DNA of 64,000 bases from Thiohalocapsa marina (GCF_008632335.1 NZ_VWXX01000002.1:186001-250000); one strand, 5' to 3'. Shown: positions 8,880 through 19,369, counted from the stretch's first letter. Made by a program: numbers and translations. The notes: a model not told the origin generated them from the letters alone.

Positions 8880-9504
8880 ACTGTCGCTGGACGTGTTCGG
8901 CCAGCCGCTGACCGGCCGTCTCCACGTCGTGGTCGGGCCGCAGGTCGCGGATCTGGGTCACCACCAGGCCGGCGTGGCCGCAGGGATTGATGCGCCGGAA
9001 CGGTTCCAGGTCCATGTCGACGTTGAGTGCGATGCCGTGGTAGCTGCAGCCGCGGCGCACGCGCAGGCCGACGGAGGCGATCTTGGCCCCGCCCACATAG
9101 ACCCCGGGCGCGTCTGCTCGGGCGGCGGCGTCGATGCCGATCTCCGCCAGCAGGCCGATGACGGCCCCTTCCAGCCGGTTCACCACCTGCCGCACGCCGA
9201 GCCCAGCCCGGCGCAGATCCAGCAGCAGATAGGCGATGACCTGGCCGGGTCCGTGGTAGGTCACCTGGCCGCCGCGATCGGTCTGCACCACGGGGATGTC
9301 CCCCGGCGCAAGCAGGTGTTCCAGTCGCGCGGCCTGGCCCAGGGTGAACACCGGCGGATGCTGTACCAGCCAGAGTTCATCGGCGGTCTCCGGGCCGCGG
9401 GTGTCGGTCATCCGGCGCATGGACTGCCAGGCCTGCTGATAGTCCAGCAGGCCCAGCGGCCGCACGGTCAGGGGGTGTGGGGCGCCGCCAGGCTCAGAGT
9501 GCAT
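8815..9504 (-). CDS. lipB: Octanoyltransferase LipB
   Basis: A 229-residue cytosolic enzyme. It moves octanoyl from acyl carrier protein to lipoyl domains, the first step of lipoic acid synthesis. Signature motifs are [48 protein letters not shown] (with the catalytic Lys) and INPCG (with the catalytic Cys). The reading frame begins inside the end of ybeD (11-base overlap), so the two are translationally coupled. LipA is not adjacent. The C-terminal tail ([16 protein letters not shown]) is the part that overlaps the opposite-strand DUF98 gene. Confidence 0.96.
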   Translation of the reverse strand: MHSEPGGAPHPLTVRPLGLLDYQQAWQSMRRMTDTRGPETADELWLVQHPPVFTLGQAARLEHLLAPGDIPVVQTDRGGQVTYHGPGQVIAYLLLDLRRAGLGVRQVVNRLEGAVIGLLAEIGIDAAARADAPGVYVGGAKIASVGLRVRRGCSYHGIALNVDMDLEPFRRINPCGHAGLVVTQIRDLRPDHDVETAGQRLAEHVQRQFTQDLRRRPDRTGTGPAERSP

Positions 9505-9763
9505 AGGCGACCAGTTCGTGGGCGCTCAGCTCGCGGTAGATGGCGTCCAGCTGGGTCTTGCTCGTGGCCTCGATGTGCACGGTGACCGCAAGCCACTTGC
9601 CGCCACTGCTGGCGCGCACCTTGACCGCATCCTCCACCAGCCCCGGCGCGTGCCGGCGCACGATCTCTACCACCACCGCCTCCAGGTCGCTGTCCGCAGG
9701 CCCCATGGCCTTGATCGGGAAGCGGCAGGGAAACTCCAGCAGGGTTTCGTCGGTGTCGGTCAT
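9494..9763 (-). CDS. ybeD: YbeD/DUF493 family small regulatory-type protein
   Basis: 89 residues with an ACT-like fold signature: [13 protein letters not shown] at the N-terminus, [48 protein letters not shown] at the C-terminus. It is the usual neighbour between dacA and lipB in gammaproteobacteria, and that context supports the call. Its biochemical role is not firmly known; an allosteric or regulatory role is suggested from the ACT-like fold. It starts one base after dacA stops and overlaps lipB. Confidence 0.93.
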   Translation of the reverse strand: MTDTDETLLEFPCRFPIKAMGPADSDLEAVVVEIVRRHAPGLVEDAVKVRASSGGKWLAVTVHIEATSKTQLDAIYRELSAHELVAYAL

Positions 9764-9764
9764 G

Positions 9765-10916
9765 TCAGAACAGCTTCAGTAAGGCATCCTGCGCCCGGCG
9801 CAGGAGTCCGCCGGCGTCGATGTCGGCCAGGGCCACCGCCGGCTCGCGCATGATCTCGGTGTCGCCGAGCCGGACGACGATCTCGCCCACAACGTCGCCC
9901 CAGGCCACCGGTGCGGTGATGTCCGAGGCGGCCTCGAGCTCGGCGCTGAGCGCGTCGTAGCGTCCGCGGGGAATGGTCACGTACAGGTCGCGGGCCGGAC
10001 CGACCGGCAGCTCGCGGGTCTGGCCGGACCAGACCCGGATCGACTCCACCGGCTCACCGCCCGGAAACGGGTTGTGCGTCTCGAAGAAGCGAAAGCCGTA
10101 ATTCAGCAGGGCCAGGCTTTCGCGCAGGCGCGCGTTCTCGCTGTCGGTGCCCATCACCACCGAGGTCAGGCGCTGACCGTCGCGTCGGGCAGAGGCCACC
10201 AGGCAGTATCCGGCGGCCTCGGTGTGGCCGGTCTTCACACCGTCGACGCTGGGGTCCTGTTGCAGCAGCCGGTTGCGGTTGGCCTGGGTGATGTCGTGGT
10301 AGGTGAACTCCGGCAGGGCGTACCAGGCGTACAGGTCCGGGAATTCGCGGATGGTGGCGGCAGTGACCCGGGTGATGTCCCGCGGCGTGGTGTAGTGCTC
10401 CGGATGCGGCAGCCCGGTGGCGTTGACGAAGTGGGTGCGCGTCATTCCAAGCCGCTCGGCGTGGGTGTTCATCAGCGCCGCGAAGGTCTCCTCGGTGCCG
10501 GCCACGTGTTCGGCCAGGGCCACGCTGGCGTCGTTGCCGGACTGCACGATCATGCCCTTGAGCAGGTCCTCCACGCGCACCCGGGCGCCGACCTCGACGA
10601 AGGTCTTGGAGCCGCCGGTGCGCCAGGCCTTCTCGCTGATCAGCACCTCATCGTCGAGTGCCAGGTTGCCCTTGGCGAGTTCGTCGAAGATCACATAGGC
10701 GGTCATGATCTTGGTCAGGCTGGCCGGCTCCAGGCGCTGGTCGACATTGTGCTCCGCCAGTACGGCGCCACTGTCGTGATCGAGCAACAGGTAGCCCCTG
10801 GCGGTCAGCTGGGGCGCGTCCGGAATGGGAACCGGCTGCGCCGGTGCGCCCAGGCTGGCAGTGAGCAGGCCCAGGGCGAGGAGGATGCGGAGACTGGGGA
10901 TCATGATGGGCTTCAC
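9765..10916 (-). CDS. dacA: D-alanyl-D-alanine carboxypeptidase (PBP5/6 type)
   Basis: 383 residues with a signal peptide (ILLALGLLTASLGAPAQPVP). The penicillin-binding motifs are SLTK (S-x-x-K) near residue 66, SGN in IVQSGNDASV, and KTG in DGVKTGHTEAAGYC. The C-terminal beta-rich PBP5_C domain and a terminal amphipathic helix (LLRRAQDALLKLF) anchor it to the inner membrane. It trims the terminal D-Ala of pentapeptides in the periplasm. The ATG overlaps the rlpA stop in ATGA, so the upstream start was kept rather than the internal MIPS. Confidence 0.95.
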   Translation of the reverse strand: MKPIMIPSLRILLALGLLTASLGAPAQPVPIPDAPQLTARGYLLLDHDSGAVLAEHNVDQRLEPASLTKIMTAYVIFDELAKGNLALDDEVLISEKAWRTGGSKTFVEVGARVRVEDLLKGMIVQSGNDASVALAEHVAGTEETFAALMNTHAERLGMTRTHFVNATGLPHPEHYTTPRDITRVTAATIREFPDLYAWYALPEFTYHDITQANRNRLLQQDPSVDGVKTGHTEAAGYCLVASARRDGQRLTSVVMGTDSENARLRESLALLNYGFRFFETHNPFPGGEPVESIRVWSGQTRELPVGPARDLYVTIPRGRYDALSAELEAASDITAPVAWGDVVGEIVVRLGDTEIMREPAVALADIDAGGLLRRAQDALLKLF

Positions 10917-11962
10917 TCCTGCACCAGCATAGGCTCGCCCAGGCCGAGGGCGGACAGCTTGCGCGACAGCGCCAACGCGTCGGTGTGCGTCGGCACCGGG
11001 CCGACGCGCACCTTGTACAGCGCCGTGGCGGAGCCTGTTGGCTGCGGCCTGTCCTCGCGCAATTGCACCGGGTCCGGCAGCAGCGAGGTCAGGCGGCGAC
11101 GTAGTTGCTCGGCGTTGTTGCGGGCGCCGAAGGCGCCGACCTGCAGATAGAGGCCGCGATCGGCCATGGACGGCCCCGTCGCGGACCCGGCCGAATCGGC
11201 CGTCGAGACCACCGCCGGGGTGAGGCTGGAAGCGGCTTCGGTGGATCTGCTCGCCGGGCTCCCTGCCGGGCTGGTGATCGGGCCGGCGACCGGGCTGGCT
11301 GGCGGCGTCGGGCGGGTCGAGGCAATGGCCGGCCGTGGCTGCGTGCCGGTGGACGCGGTCAGGGTCTTCGGCGGCTTGCCGCCGTGGTCACGAGGGTCGA
11401 TGGATGTCACCTCGACCCTCGCAATGCCCTGTTTGTCCACCCCCAGCTTGCGGGCGGCAGCGTAGGACAGGTCGATGATGCGGTCGTCGACGAAGGGTCC
11501 GCGATCGTTCACCCGCACCACGGCGCTGCGCCCGTTCTCCAGGTTGGTGACGCGCACATAGCTCGGCAGCGGCAGCGTCTTGTGCGCCGCGGTCATGCGG
11601 TGCATGTCGTAGGGCTCGCCGCTGGAGGTCTTGCGGCCATGGAACTTGGTGCCGTACCAGGAGGCGACGCCGCGCTCCACATGGTTACGGCTGCTGGCCT
11701 TGGTGTGGTAGGTCTTGCCGAAGACGACATAGGATTTCATGTTGCCGTACTTCGACTTGGGTTCCACCCGGGGTACGGCGTCCGGTATGTCACTGCCGCC
11801 GGTCGCTGTACCCGCCTCCGACTTCGACGGGCTGCTGCCACAGCCGCTCAGCAGCAGCGTGGCGGATGCCAGCAGGGTCAGGCCCATGGCGGCGGACAGG
11901 GACGCCCTGCGCCCCGATGTCGTCCTGTTCATCGTTTCCCCCTTCCCCGGCGTGTTGGTCAT
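10913..11962 (-). CDS. rlpA: Septal ring lytic transglycosylase/lipoprotein RlpA
   Basis: 349 residues with lipobox LLSGC (Cys around 41). The double-psi beta-barrel domain contains GVASWYGTKFHGRKTSSGEPYDM and VRVNDRGPFVDDRIIDLSYAAA. A long Pro/Thr/Ala-rich linker follows, then a C-terminal SPOR domain (GLYLQVGAFGARNNAEQLRR) that binds glycan strands lacking stem peptides. In Pseudomonas RlpA is a lytic transglycosylase acting at the septum. The start overlaps the end of mltB by 4 bases (ATGA). Confidence 0.94.
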   Translation of the reverse strand: MTNTPGKGETMNRTTSGRRASLSAAMGLTLLASATLLLSGCGSSPSKSEAGTATGGSDIPDAVPRVEPKSKYGNMKSYVVFGKTYHTKASSRNHVERGVASWYGTKFHGRKTSSGEPYDMHRMTAAHKTLPLPSYVRVTNLENGRSAVVRVNDRGPFVDDRIIDLSYAAARKLGVDKQGIARVEVTSIDPRDHGGKPPKTLTASTGTQPRPAIASTRPTPPASPVAGPITSPAGSPASRSTEAASSLTPAVVSTADSAGSATGPSMADRGLYLQVGAFGARNNAEQLRRRLTSLLPDPVQLREDRPQPTGSATALYKVRVGPVPTHTDALALSRKLSALGLGEPMLVQE

Positions 11963-13101
11963 TCGCCGCCCGCCTGCGCAATGGCGCGGCTGAGTTGCAG
12001 CACTGCCATGGCGTAGAGATTGCTATGGTTGTAGCGGGTGATGGCGTAGAAGTTGTCGAAGCCGAGCCAGTATTCCGGCCCGTCGCCGTCGAGTTCGATC
12101 AGGGTGGCCCGCCGGTCCGGGGCGAACGCGGCGCCGGCATCGGCGTCATTGCCGGTGTCGGTGCCGGCCCCGGCATCGATGGCAAGCGGCTGCACGCCGG
12201 CCTCGGCCAGGCGGGCCAGGGTGGTCTGTGGCGCCAGCGGACGCTTGTCGACCATGGTGATGCCCGCGGGCGGCATGTCCCGCAGCCGCGCCGGCACGGC
12301 GATGGGGGCGCCGGGCTGCCAGTCGTGGCGGGCAAGATAACTGCCGACGCTGCCGATCACGTCGGCATCGCTCTGCCACAGGTCGCGGCGACCGTCGCCA
12401 TCGAAATCCACCGCATAGTTGCGGTAGCTCGAGGGGATGAACTGCGGTTTGCCCAGGGCACCGGCATAGGAGCCCAGGGCGTCGGTCAGGTCCAGCCCCT
12501 CGTCGCGGGACAGCAGCAGCAACTGTTCCAGCTCACCGCGAAAGAACTCCGCCCGGCGTGGATAGGAGAAGCCCAGGGTGGTCAGGGCATCCAGTACGCG
12601 GTGCCGGCCGAGATTGCGGCCGTAGTTGGTCTCGACGCCGATGATGGCGGTGATGATCTCCGCCGGCACGCCGTAGGTGGTCTGCGCCTGTTGCAGCAGA
12701 TCGGCGTTGGCGCGCCGGAAGCGGATGCCGCCCTGGATGCGTTCCGGCGTGAGGAACAGGCGGCGGTATTCCCGCCAGGGCCGGCCCTCGTAGGGGCGGT
12801 CCATGGCGTCGACGATGGCCTGCTGGTAGCGGGCGCCCGCGAGCAGGGTGTCGAGCGTCTGCGGCGAAAAGCCGTGGCGATCTACCATGTCCGCGATGAA
12901 GGCCTGTCGGCCGCGTTCGTAGGACGCCGGGGGCGCATCCGCCATGGCCGGCCCGATGGCGAACGGCATCGTGAACAGGGTCGCGAGCAGCAGCGCGATT
13001 CGGCCGGTTGATGGCAGGCCGGCTGATGCCAGTCTGGCCGATGGCCCTGTGGTCAGCCGGGCGATCAGCGTGGCGCTGGTTGGAACTGGCAGGGGCTGCA
13101 T
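11959..13101 (-). CDS. mltB: Lytic murein transglycosylase MltB
   Basis: 380 residues. An N-terminal hydrophobic export segment (ALLLATLFTMPFAIGPAMADA) has no lipobox Cys, unlike E. coli MltB, so it is probably a soluble periplasmic form. The SLT_2 catalytic core includes IITAIIGVETNYGRNLG with the catalytic Glu, GSYAGALGKPQFIPSSYRNYAVDFDGDGRRDLW, and a C-terminal FYAITRYNHSNLYAMAV. It cleaves the beta-1,4 bond between MurNAc and GlcNAc with 1,6-anhydro formation. It lies 149 bases after rodA in the same direction, and that gap shows nothing recognisable. Confidence 0.94.
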   Translation of the reverse strand: MQPLPVPTSATLIARLTTGPSARLASAGLPSTGRIALLLATLFTMPFAIGPAMADAPPASYERGRQAFIADMVDRHGFSPQTLDTLLAGARYQQAIVDAMDRPYEGRPWREYRRLFLTPERIQGGIRFRRANADLLQQAQTTYGVPAEIITAIIGVETNYGRNLGRHRVLDALTTLGFSYPRRAEFFRGELEQLLLLSRDEGLDLTDALGSYAGALGKPQFIPSSYRNYAVDFDGDGRRDLWQSDADVIGSVGSYLARHDWQPGAPIAVPARLRDMPPAGITMVDKRPLAPQTTLARLAEAGVQPLAIDAGAGTDTGNDADAGAAFAPDRRATLIELDGDGPEYWLGFDNFYAITRYNHSNLYAMAVLQLSRAIAQAGGE

Positions 13102-13250
13102 GGTCTCACCGTGCCGGATTTGCTGGTCGGCGCAAGGCGCCCTGTTCGAGATCTACACCCGATATCGAGTATAGCGTCGAACTCCCTAAGTTTGAAGCAA
13201 TTTTGGGTAAGCAGGGTGCGCGGGCCGCTCCGCGTTGCCTTGCCGCCGGC

Positions 13251-14393
13251 TCAGCGGATGGCGGAGGACGGGCGCGCGTCGAAGGCGGGGTGCGTGGCAA
13301 GGGACATGATGATGCCGAAGCCGGCCATGATGGTCACCATGGAGGTGCCCCCGTAGCTGATCAGCGGCAGCGGAATGCCGACCACCGGCAGCAGGCCCGC
13401 GACCATGCCGGTATTGACGAACAGATAGACGAAGAACACCAGGGTCAGGGCGCCGGCCAGCAGTCGCCCGAAGCTGTCGCCGGCGTTGGCCGAGATGGCC
13501 AGGGCACGCAGGATGATGAACAGGTAGAGCCCCAGCAGGAGCAAGGTGCCGGCGAAGCCGAATTCCTCGCCGATGACGGCGAAGATGAAGTCGGTGGAGT
13601 GCTCCGGCAGGAATTCCAGTTGCGACTGGGTGCCGTTGAGCCAGCCCTTGCCGTAGGTACCGCCGGAGCCGATGGCGATCTGCGACTGGATGATGTGGTA
13701 GCCGGCGCCGAGGGGGTCCGAACCCGGGTCCAGAAAGGTCAGCACCCGCTGGCGCTGATAGGGGCGCATCAGCATCCACAGCACCGGCGCGGCGGCCGCC
13801 GCCAGGGCCGCCAGCAGCGCGATCAGCCGCCAGCGCATGCCGGCCAGGAACAGCACGGCCAGGCCTGCAGCGGCCACCAGCAGGGCGGTGCCGAGATCGG
13901 GCTGGACTGCGATCAGCAGCACCGGCAGCGCCAGCATCAGCGCGGCCAGCAGCAGGGCCGGGGCGTTGGGCGGCAGCGGCCGCCGCGACAGCAGCCAGGC
14001 CATGGCCATGGGTACCGTGAGCTTCATCAGTTCCGACGGTTGAAAGCGCAGGATGCCCAGGTCGAGCCAGCGCTGGGCACCCTTGCCGGTGTCCCCCGCC
14101 AGCAGCACGGCCAGCAGCAGCAGCGTGCCGGCGGCGAACAGCGGCATGGCCAGGCGCCGCAACAGCGCCGGCGGCAGCTGGGCCATGATCAGCAGGGTGC
14201 CGAAGGCGAGCCCCAGCCGGAGCAGTTGTCGCTCCAGTTGCCCGGAGCCGGCATCGCCGGCGCTGTACAGCACCGCTAGACCGATGCCGGACAGCAGCAG
14301 CAGCGCGGCCATCAGCGGCGGGTCCAGATGCAGTCGTGCGAACAGCCCGCCGGCGGGCGCAGCGGACACGGAGGCGACGTCAGGGCCGGGCAT
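13251..14393 (-). CDS. rodA: Rod-shape SEDS glycosyltransferase RodA (MrdB)
   Basis: 380 residues with about ten hydrophobic helices. It polymerises lipid II into glycan strands, partnered with PBP2 in the elongasome. SEDS motifs include LSGIGLAVLYSAGD at the N-terminus, FLDPGSDPLGAGYHIIQSQIAIGSGGTYGKGWLNGTQSQLEFLPEHSTDFIFAVIGEEFGF and the C-terminal VGIPLPLISYGGTSMVTIMAGFGI. The start MPGPDV at 14393 overlaps the mrdA stop by 14 bases. A further upstream start at 14444 would give a poorly conserved basic extension. Confidence 0.95.
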   Translation of the reverse strand: MPGPDVASVSAAPAGGLFARLHLDPPLMAALLLLSGIGLAVLYSAGDAGSGQLERQLLRLGLAFGTLLIMAQLPPALLRRLAMPLFAAGTLLLLAVLLAGDTGKGAQRWLDLGILRFQPSELMKLTVPMAMAWLLSRRPLPPNAPALLLAALMLALPVLLIAVQPDLGTALLVAAAGLAVLFLAGMRWRLIALLAALAAAAAPVLWMLMRPYQRQRVLTFLDPGSDPLGAGYHIIQSQIAIGSGGTYGKGWLNGTQSQLEFLPEHSTDFIFAVIGEEFGFAGTLLLLGLYLFIILRALAISANAGDSFGRLLAGALTLVFFVYLFVNTGMVAGLLPVVGIPLPLISYGGTSMVTIMAGFGIIMSLATHPAFDARPSSAIR

Positions 14394-16299
14394 CGGTGGC
14401 CGTCTCCGTCCGGGCTGCGGTTTCCGGGTCTGCGTGTGGGGCATGCGCCCCGTCGGGCGCGATGCGCGTGCCCAGCAGGTAGCTGTCCATCACCGCCCGG
14501 GCGATGGGTGCGGCGGTGGACCCTCCATGGCCGCCGTTCTCCACCACCAAGGCAACGGCGATGCGCGGCGCCTCCGCCGGGGCAAAGGCGATGAACAGGG
14601 CGTGGTCGCGCAGGCGTTCGGCCACCTCCGCCTCGTTGTAGGTGGCGTTCTGGGCCACCGAGAAGACCTGTGCGGTGCCGGTCTTGCCGGCGATGCGATA
14701 GGCGTCGGTGCGGATGCGCCGGGCCGTGCCCCGGGGGCCTTCCACCACCTCCGTCATGGCATCGATAGCGGTCTGCCAGTGGTGCGGCTCGGCGGTGGTG
14801 ATCTGGCGCTGCTGCGGCGTTGTAGCCTGCAGCGGCGCACCGGTGCCGCTGTGCGTGCCCTTGAGCAGGCGCGGCGTCACCTGCAGGCCGCGATTGGCCA
14901 TGGTGGCGGTTGCTGCCGCCAGTTGCAGCGGTGTCGCGAGAAAGGCCCCCTGGCCGATGCCGACGATCAGCGTCTCCCCCGGATACCAGGGTTCCCGGCG
15001 CGCACGGCGCTTCCACTGGGGCGACGGCAGCAGGCCGCCGAGTTCCTCGTCGATGTCTGCGCCGGTACGCTCGCCGAACCTGAACTCGCCGAGAAAGCCG
15101 CTCAGTCGCTCGATGCCGAGATCGTTGGCCAGGCGGTAGAAGTAGACATCGCAGGACTGCACGATGGCGTCCTCCATGGCCAGCACGCCATGCCCGCCGC
15201 GGCGCCAGCAGCGGTAGCGGTGGCTGTGTCCGGGCAACTGGAAATGGCCGCCGCAGTACTTGCCCTCGGTGCGGCTGGTGACCCCCATGGCAAGCCCGCC
15301 CAGCGCGACGAACGGCTTGATGGTGGAGCCGGGCGGATACTGGCCGCGCACGGCCCGGTTGTACAGCGGCCGGTCGATGTCGTCGCGCAGCGCGGCGTAG
15401 GCAGCATGGCCGATGCCGCCGACGAACGGATTCGGATCGTAGGTCGGCGTGCTGGCCAGTGCCAGGATGCCGCCGCTACCGGGGTCGATGGCCACCACGG
15501 CGCCGCGATGCTCGCCCAGGGCCGCGATGGCGTCCCGCTGCAGTGCGATGTCGAGAAACAGCGACAGATCCTGCCCCGGTATCGGCGCCTGCTGCTGGCG
15601 ACGCTCCAGCACACGCCCGCGGGCATTGACCAGCGCCTGCTCATGGCCCACCTGGCCGTGTAGCAGGTCCTCGTGGGCCTTCTCCACCCCCAGCTTGCCG
15701 ATATGGCTGGTGCCGGCATAGTTGGACACGTCGATGCGGGCCATCTCGCCTTCGTCGATGCGCCCGACATACCCCAGCACATGGGCCGTGGCCTCGCCAT
15801 GGGGGTAGAAGCGCAGCAGTTCCGCCTGGATGTCGACGCTGGGGAAGCGGTGGGCCTGCACCGCGATCCATGCGCGCTCGGTCTCGTTCAGGTCCAGGCG
15901 GACGGGCACGCCCTCGAAGCGCCGGCGCTGGCGCAGCAGACGCTGAAAGCGCTCCCGGTCGTCGTCCGTGATGCTGACCAGCTCCGCCAGTGCCGACAGC
16001 GTGGCGTCCAGGTCGTCGGTCTTCTCCGGCGTGATGGTCAGGGTGTAGGACGGCAGGTTGTCCGCCAGCAGCACGCCGTTGGTGTCGTAGATCAGACCCC
16101 GGCTCGGCGGCAGCGGCTGCAGGCGGATGCGGTTGTCCTCGGACAGGGTCGAGAAGTGATCGTGCCGCAGCACCTGTAGCCGGAACAGTTGCGCCACCAG
16201 CAGCGCAAGACAGGCAATGACCAGCAGCGCCGCGGCCAGGGTACGCCGGCGGAACAGGGCGCGCTCTGCCCGTTGGTCCTGGAATGCCGGATCAAGCAT
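14380..16299 (-). CDS. mrdA: Penicillin-binding protein 2 (MrdA), elongasome transpeptidase
   Basis: 639 residues. One N-terminal membrane helix (LLVIACLALLVAQLFRLQVL) is followed by the PBP dimer domain with SRGLIYDTNGVLLADN. The transpeptidase domain has S-x-x-K in PPGSTIKPF, S-x-N-like SCDVYFYRLA and KTG in IAGKTGTAQV. It makes the 4-3 crosslinks of lateral wall synthesis together with RodA. The start MLDPAFQDQ at 16299 was chosen because it overlaps the mreD stop by 8 bases and family homology begins there. The 43 residues further upstream read through mreD in another frame. Confidence 0.96.
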   Translation of the reverse strand: MLDPAFQDQRAERALFRRRTLAAALLVIACLALLVAQLFRLQVLRHDHFSTLSEDNRIRLQPLPPSRGLIYDTNGVLLADNLPSYTLTITPEKTDDLDATLSALAELVSITDDDRERFQRLLRQRRRFEGVPVRLDLNETERAWIAVQAHRFPSVDIQAELLRFYPHGEATAHVLGYVGRIDEGEMARIDVSNYAGTSHIGKLGVEKAHEDLLHGQVGHEQALVNARGRVLERRQQQAPIPGQDLSLFLDIALQRDAIAALGEHRGAVVAIDPGSGGILALASTPTYDPNPFVGGIGHAAYAALRDDIDRPLYNRAVRGQYPPGSTIKPFVALGGLAMGVTSRTEGKYCGGHFQLPGHSHRYRCWRRGGHGVLAMEDAIVQSCDVYFYRLANDLGIERLSGFLGEFRFGERTGADIDEELGGLLPSPQWKRRARREPWYPGETLIVGIGQGAFLATPLQLAAATATMANRGLQVTPRLLKGTHSGTGAPLQATTPQQRQITTAEPHHWQTAIDAMTEVVEGPRGTARRIRTDAYRIAGKTGTAQVFSVAQNATYNEAEVAERLRDHALFIAFAPAEAPRIAVALVVENGGHGGSTAAPIARAVMDSYLLGTRIAPDGAHAPHADPETAARTETATDARP

Positions 16300-16792
16300 C
16301 CAGCAGCTCCATCCCGCTGCGTGCCTGCAGCCGGCGCAGCAGCCACCACAGCCAGGGCCACAGCAGCATGCCGACGATGGTGGCGGCCCAGTACACCAGC
16401 GACGGGGTCGGTTGGCCGCTGACGCCATGGATCCACAGCGCCAGCAGGCGCTCCAGCAGCAACAGCAGCCAGACCGTGATGGCCTGCTGCCAGGGTGGGA
16501 CGGGCAGCACGCGCCGGCGCAACTGCAGCGCCAGGTAGGCGATCACCGACAGGCCCAGGGCATGCTGGCCGAGCAGCGACCCCGACAGGACGTCGAGCGC
16601 GATGCCGGTGACGAAGGCCCAGAGCACGCCGACCCTGTCCGGGGCGTTGAAGCACCAGAAGATCAGCACCAGGGCGACCCATTGCGGCCTGTAGGGGGCG
16701 GCCCACCAGGGCAGGGGCAGGATGCTCAGCACCAGTGCCGCCAGCAGTGAGCCGACGATGGCGAGCCTGGCCGTGCCCGAACGCGTGCTCAC
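16292..16792 (-). CDS. mreD: Rod shape-determining membrane protein MreD
   Basis: 166 residues with five to six hydrophobic segments (LLAALVLSILPLPWW, WVALVLIFWC, LWAFVTGIALDVLSGSLLG, LSVIAYLALQ, VWLLLLLERLLALW and YWAATIVGMLLWPWLWW). The motif LDVLSGSLLGQHALGLS is typical of MreD. It is an inner-membrane part of the MreBCD/RodA/PBP2 complex. The GTG at 16792 is preferred because it overlaps the mreC stop as GTGA. An ATG at 16831 would extend the protein into mreC by 43 bases. Confidence 0.92.
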   Translation of the reverse strand: MSTRSGTARLAIVGSLLAALVLSILPLPWWAAPYRPQWVALVLIFWCFNAPDRVGVLWAFVTGIALDVLSGSLLGQHALGLSVIAYLALQLRRRVLPVPPWQQAITVWLLLLLERLLALWIHGVSGQPTPSLVYWAATIVGMLLWPWLWWLLRRLQARSGMELLDA

Positions 16793-17637
16793 GGCGTTGC
16801 CTGCCCGGTGGCAGCTGCCGCCCGGCTCCATACCAGCAGCACCTCGTGACTGCGATCCAGGCGCGCGGTGGGCTCGGCCATGACGGTGGCGAATGGGTTG
16901 CCGGGGTCGTGACGCACCTCGGTGATCCGCGCCACCGGGTAGCCGGGTGGAAACACGCCGCCGAGGCCGGAGGTGATGAGGAGGTCGCCGCTGCGCACGT
17001 CGGCGTTCTTCGGCAGGTGCGGCAGGTACAGCCGGTCCACCAGCCCGCTGCCCTCGGCAATGCTGCGCAGGCCGTTGCGGTCGATCTGCACCGGCAGCGA
17101 GTGGGCGGCATCGGTGATCAGCAGCACCGTCGACGTCAACGGGCTGGTGCGGATCACCTGGCCCATCACTGCGTCGGCGTCCAGCACCGGCTGGCCGACG
17201 AAGACACCGGCGACGGAGCCCTTGTCCACCAGCACCTGCTGGCGGTAGGGATCCAGGTCCACCTCCAGCAGTCTGGCAACCAGCACGCGCTGACGCAGTT
17301 TGCGCGACGAGTCCAGCAGGTCGCGCAGCCGGCGGTTTTCCGACTGCAGCCAGTCGAAGGTCTGCAGGCGGCCCTTGAGTGCCAGGTTTTCCTGTTCCAG
17401 CTGCGCGTTGCGTGCGCGCAGTTCCGCCTCGGTGGCTAGCCGCCCGTCTACGGCGCGGACCAGCCGCGACGGCAGCGCCGCCAGGTAATGCACCGGGTAC
17501 AGTGCCACGGACAGGCCGGCGCGCAGCGACTCCAGGGCCGGCCAGCGGCTGTCGATCACCATCAGTGTCAGTGACAGCAGCAGCGCCAGCGCCAGCCGCG
17601 CGGCGTGCGACGGACCGGTGACGAACAGGGGTTTGAT
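16789..17637 (-). CDS. mreC: Rod shape-determining protein MreC (apparent non-AUG start)
   Basis: Family homology starts at an ATC codon at 17637: (I)KPLFVTGPSHAARLALALLL. This aligns with the E. coli MreC start MKPIFSRGPSLQIRLILAVL. GGGGAGGCGAGGC lies about 7-10 bases upstream, but no ATG, GTG or TTG is in frame there. The first ATG (17562) would remove half of the single membrane helix. The rest is standard: a coiled coil (AELRARNAQLEQENLALKGR), then the beta-barrel domain with VLVDKGSVAGVFVGQPVLDADAVMG and LLITSGLGGVFPPGYPVA. Length from the ATC is 282 residues. It scaffolds PBP2 in the periplasm. Confidence 0.9.
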   Translation of the reverse strand: MKPLFVTGPSHAARLALALLLSLTLMVIDSRWPALESLRAGLSVALYPVHYLAALPSRLVRAVDGRLATEAELRARNAQLEQENLALKGRLQTFDWLQSENRRLRDLLDSSRKLRQRVLVARLLEVDLDPYRQQVLVDKGSVAGVFVGQPVLDADAVMGQVIRTSPLTSTVLLITDAAHSLPVQIDRNGLRSIAEGSGLVDRLYLPHLPKNADVRSGDLLITSGLGGVFPPGYPVARITEVRHDPGNPFATVMAEPTARLDRSHEVLLVWSRAAAATGQATP

Positions 17638-17690
17638 GGCGCCTCGCCTCCCCGCCGGCCAGCCGCGGGCGGCCGTCCGGGCGTGCTCCG

Positions 17691-18812
<1,122 letters not shown>

Positions 18813-18978
18813 TCAGGCGTTCGTGGCGGCCCGGATGCCGGACCGGAAAACCCTGATGCAATGGGTGATTGCACTAATCTATCAATGCGGCCGATGCAGG
18901 GCAAGGCGGCATTTTTCCGACGCGGCGGATGTGATAAGTTTGCGGGTTGAGTTTCGGATTTTTTGCGGGAGCACCTGC

Positions 18979-19266
18979 ATGGCACTGGACAAGACCGACG
19001 TCGCCAAGATTGCCCACCTGGCCCGCCTGGCGGTGGACGATGACGCCCTGGACCATTACGCGAGCGAGCTCAGCAGCATCCTCGACCTGGTGGCGCAGAT
19101 GAACGCCGCGGACACGTCAGGTGTGGAACCCATGGCGCATCCGCTGCACATGGCCCAGCGGCTGCGGCCGGACCGGGTCACCGAGTCGAACCAGCGCGAG
19201 CACTTCCAGCAGATCGCGCCGGCCACCGAAGGCGGGCTCTATCTGGTACCCAAGGTGATCGAGTGA
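18979..19266 (+). CDS. gatC: Asp-tRNA(Asn)/Glu-tRNA(Gln) amidotransferase subunit GatC
   Basis: 95 residues with the GatC pattern: [55 protein letters not shown], and [16 protein letters not shown] at the end. GatC wraps GatA and stabilises the GatCAB complex, which amidates misacylated tRNAs. The start at 18979 follows GGGAGCACCTGC. The frame stays open upstream but runs through the mreB promoter side. Confidence 0.96.
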   Translation: MALDKTDVAKIAHLARLAVDDDALDHYASELSSILDLVAQMNAADTSGVEPMAHPLHMAQRLRPDRVTESNQREHFQQIAPATEGGLYLVPKVIE

Positions 19267-19330
19267 CCCCCGGCGCCGACTCGGCTCCGACTGGGTCCTG
19301 ACCCAGCCCCTGGTACGGGCCCCGGAGCCT

Positions 19331-19369
19331 GCCCAGATCGCTGGCCCAGATCGCTGGCCCAGATCGCTG
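19331..19369. repeat. 13-bp tandem repeat, three perfect units
   Basis: GCCCAGATCGCTG is repeated head to tail three times (19331-19343, 19344-19356, 19357-19369), followed by a diverging fourth start (GCCCGATCACC). It sits in the 157-base spacer between gatC and gatA. Copy-number slippage here would change the distance between the two genes but not a reading frame. Confidence 0.85.
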
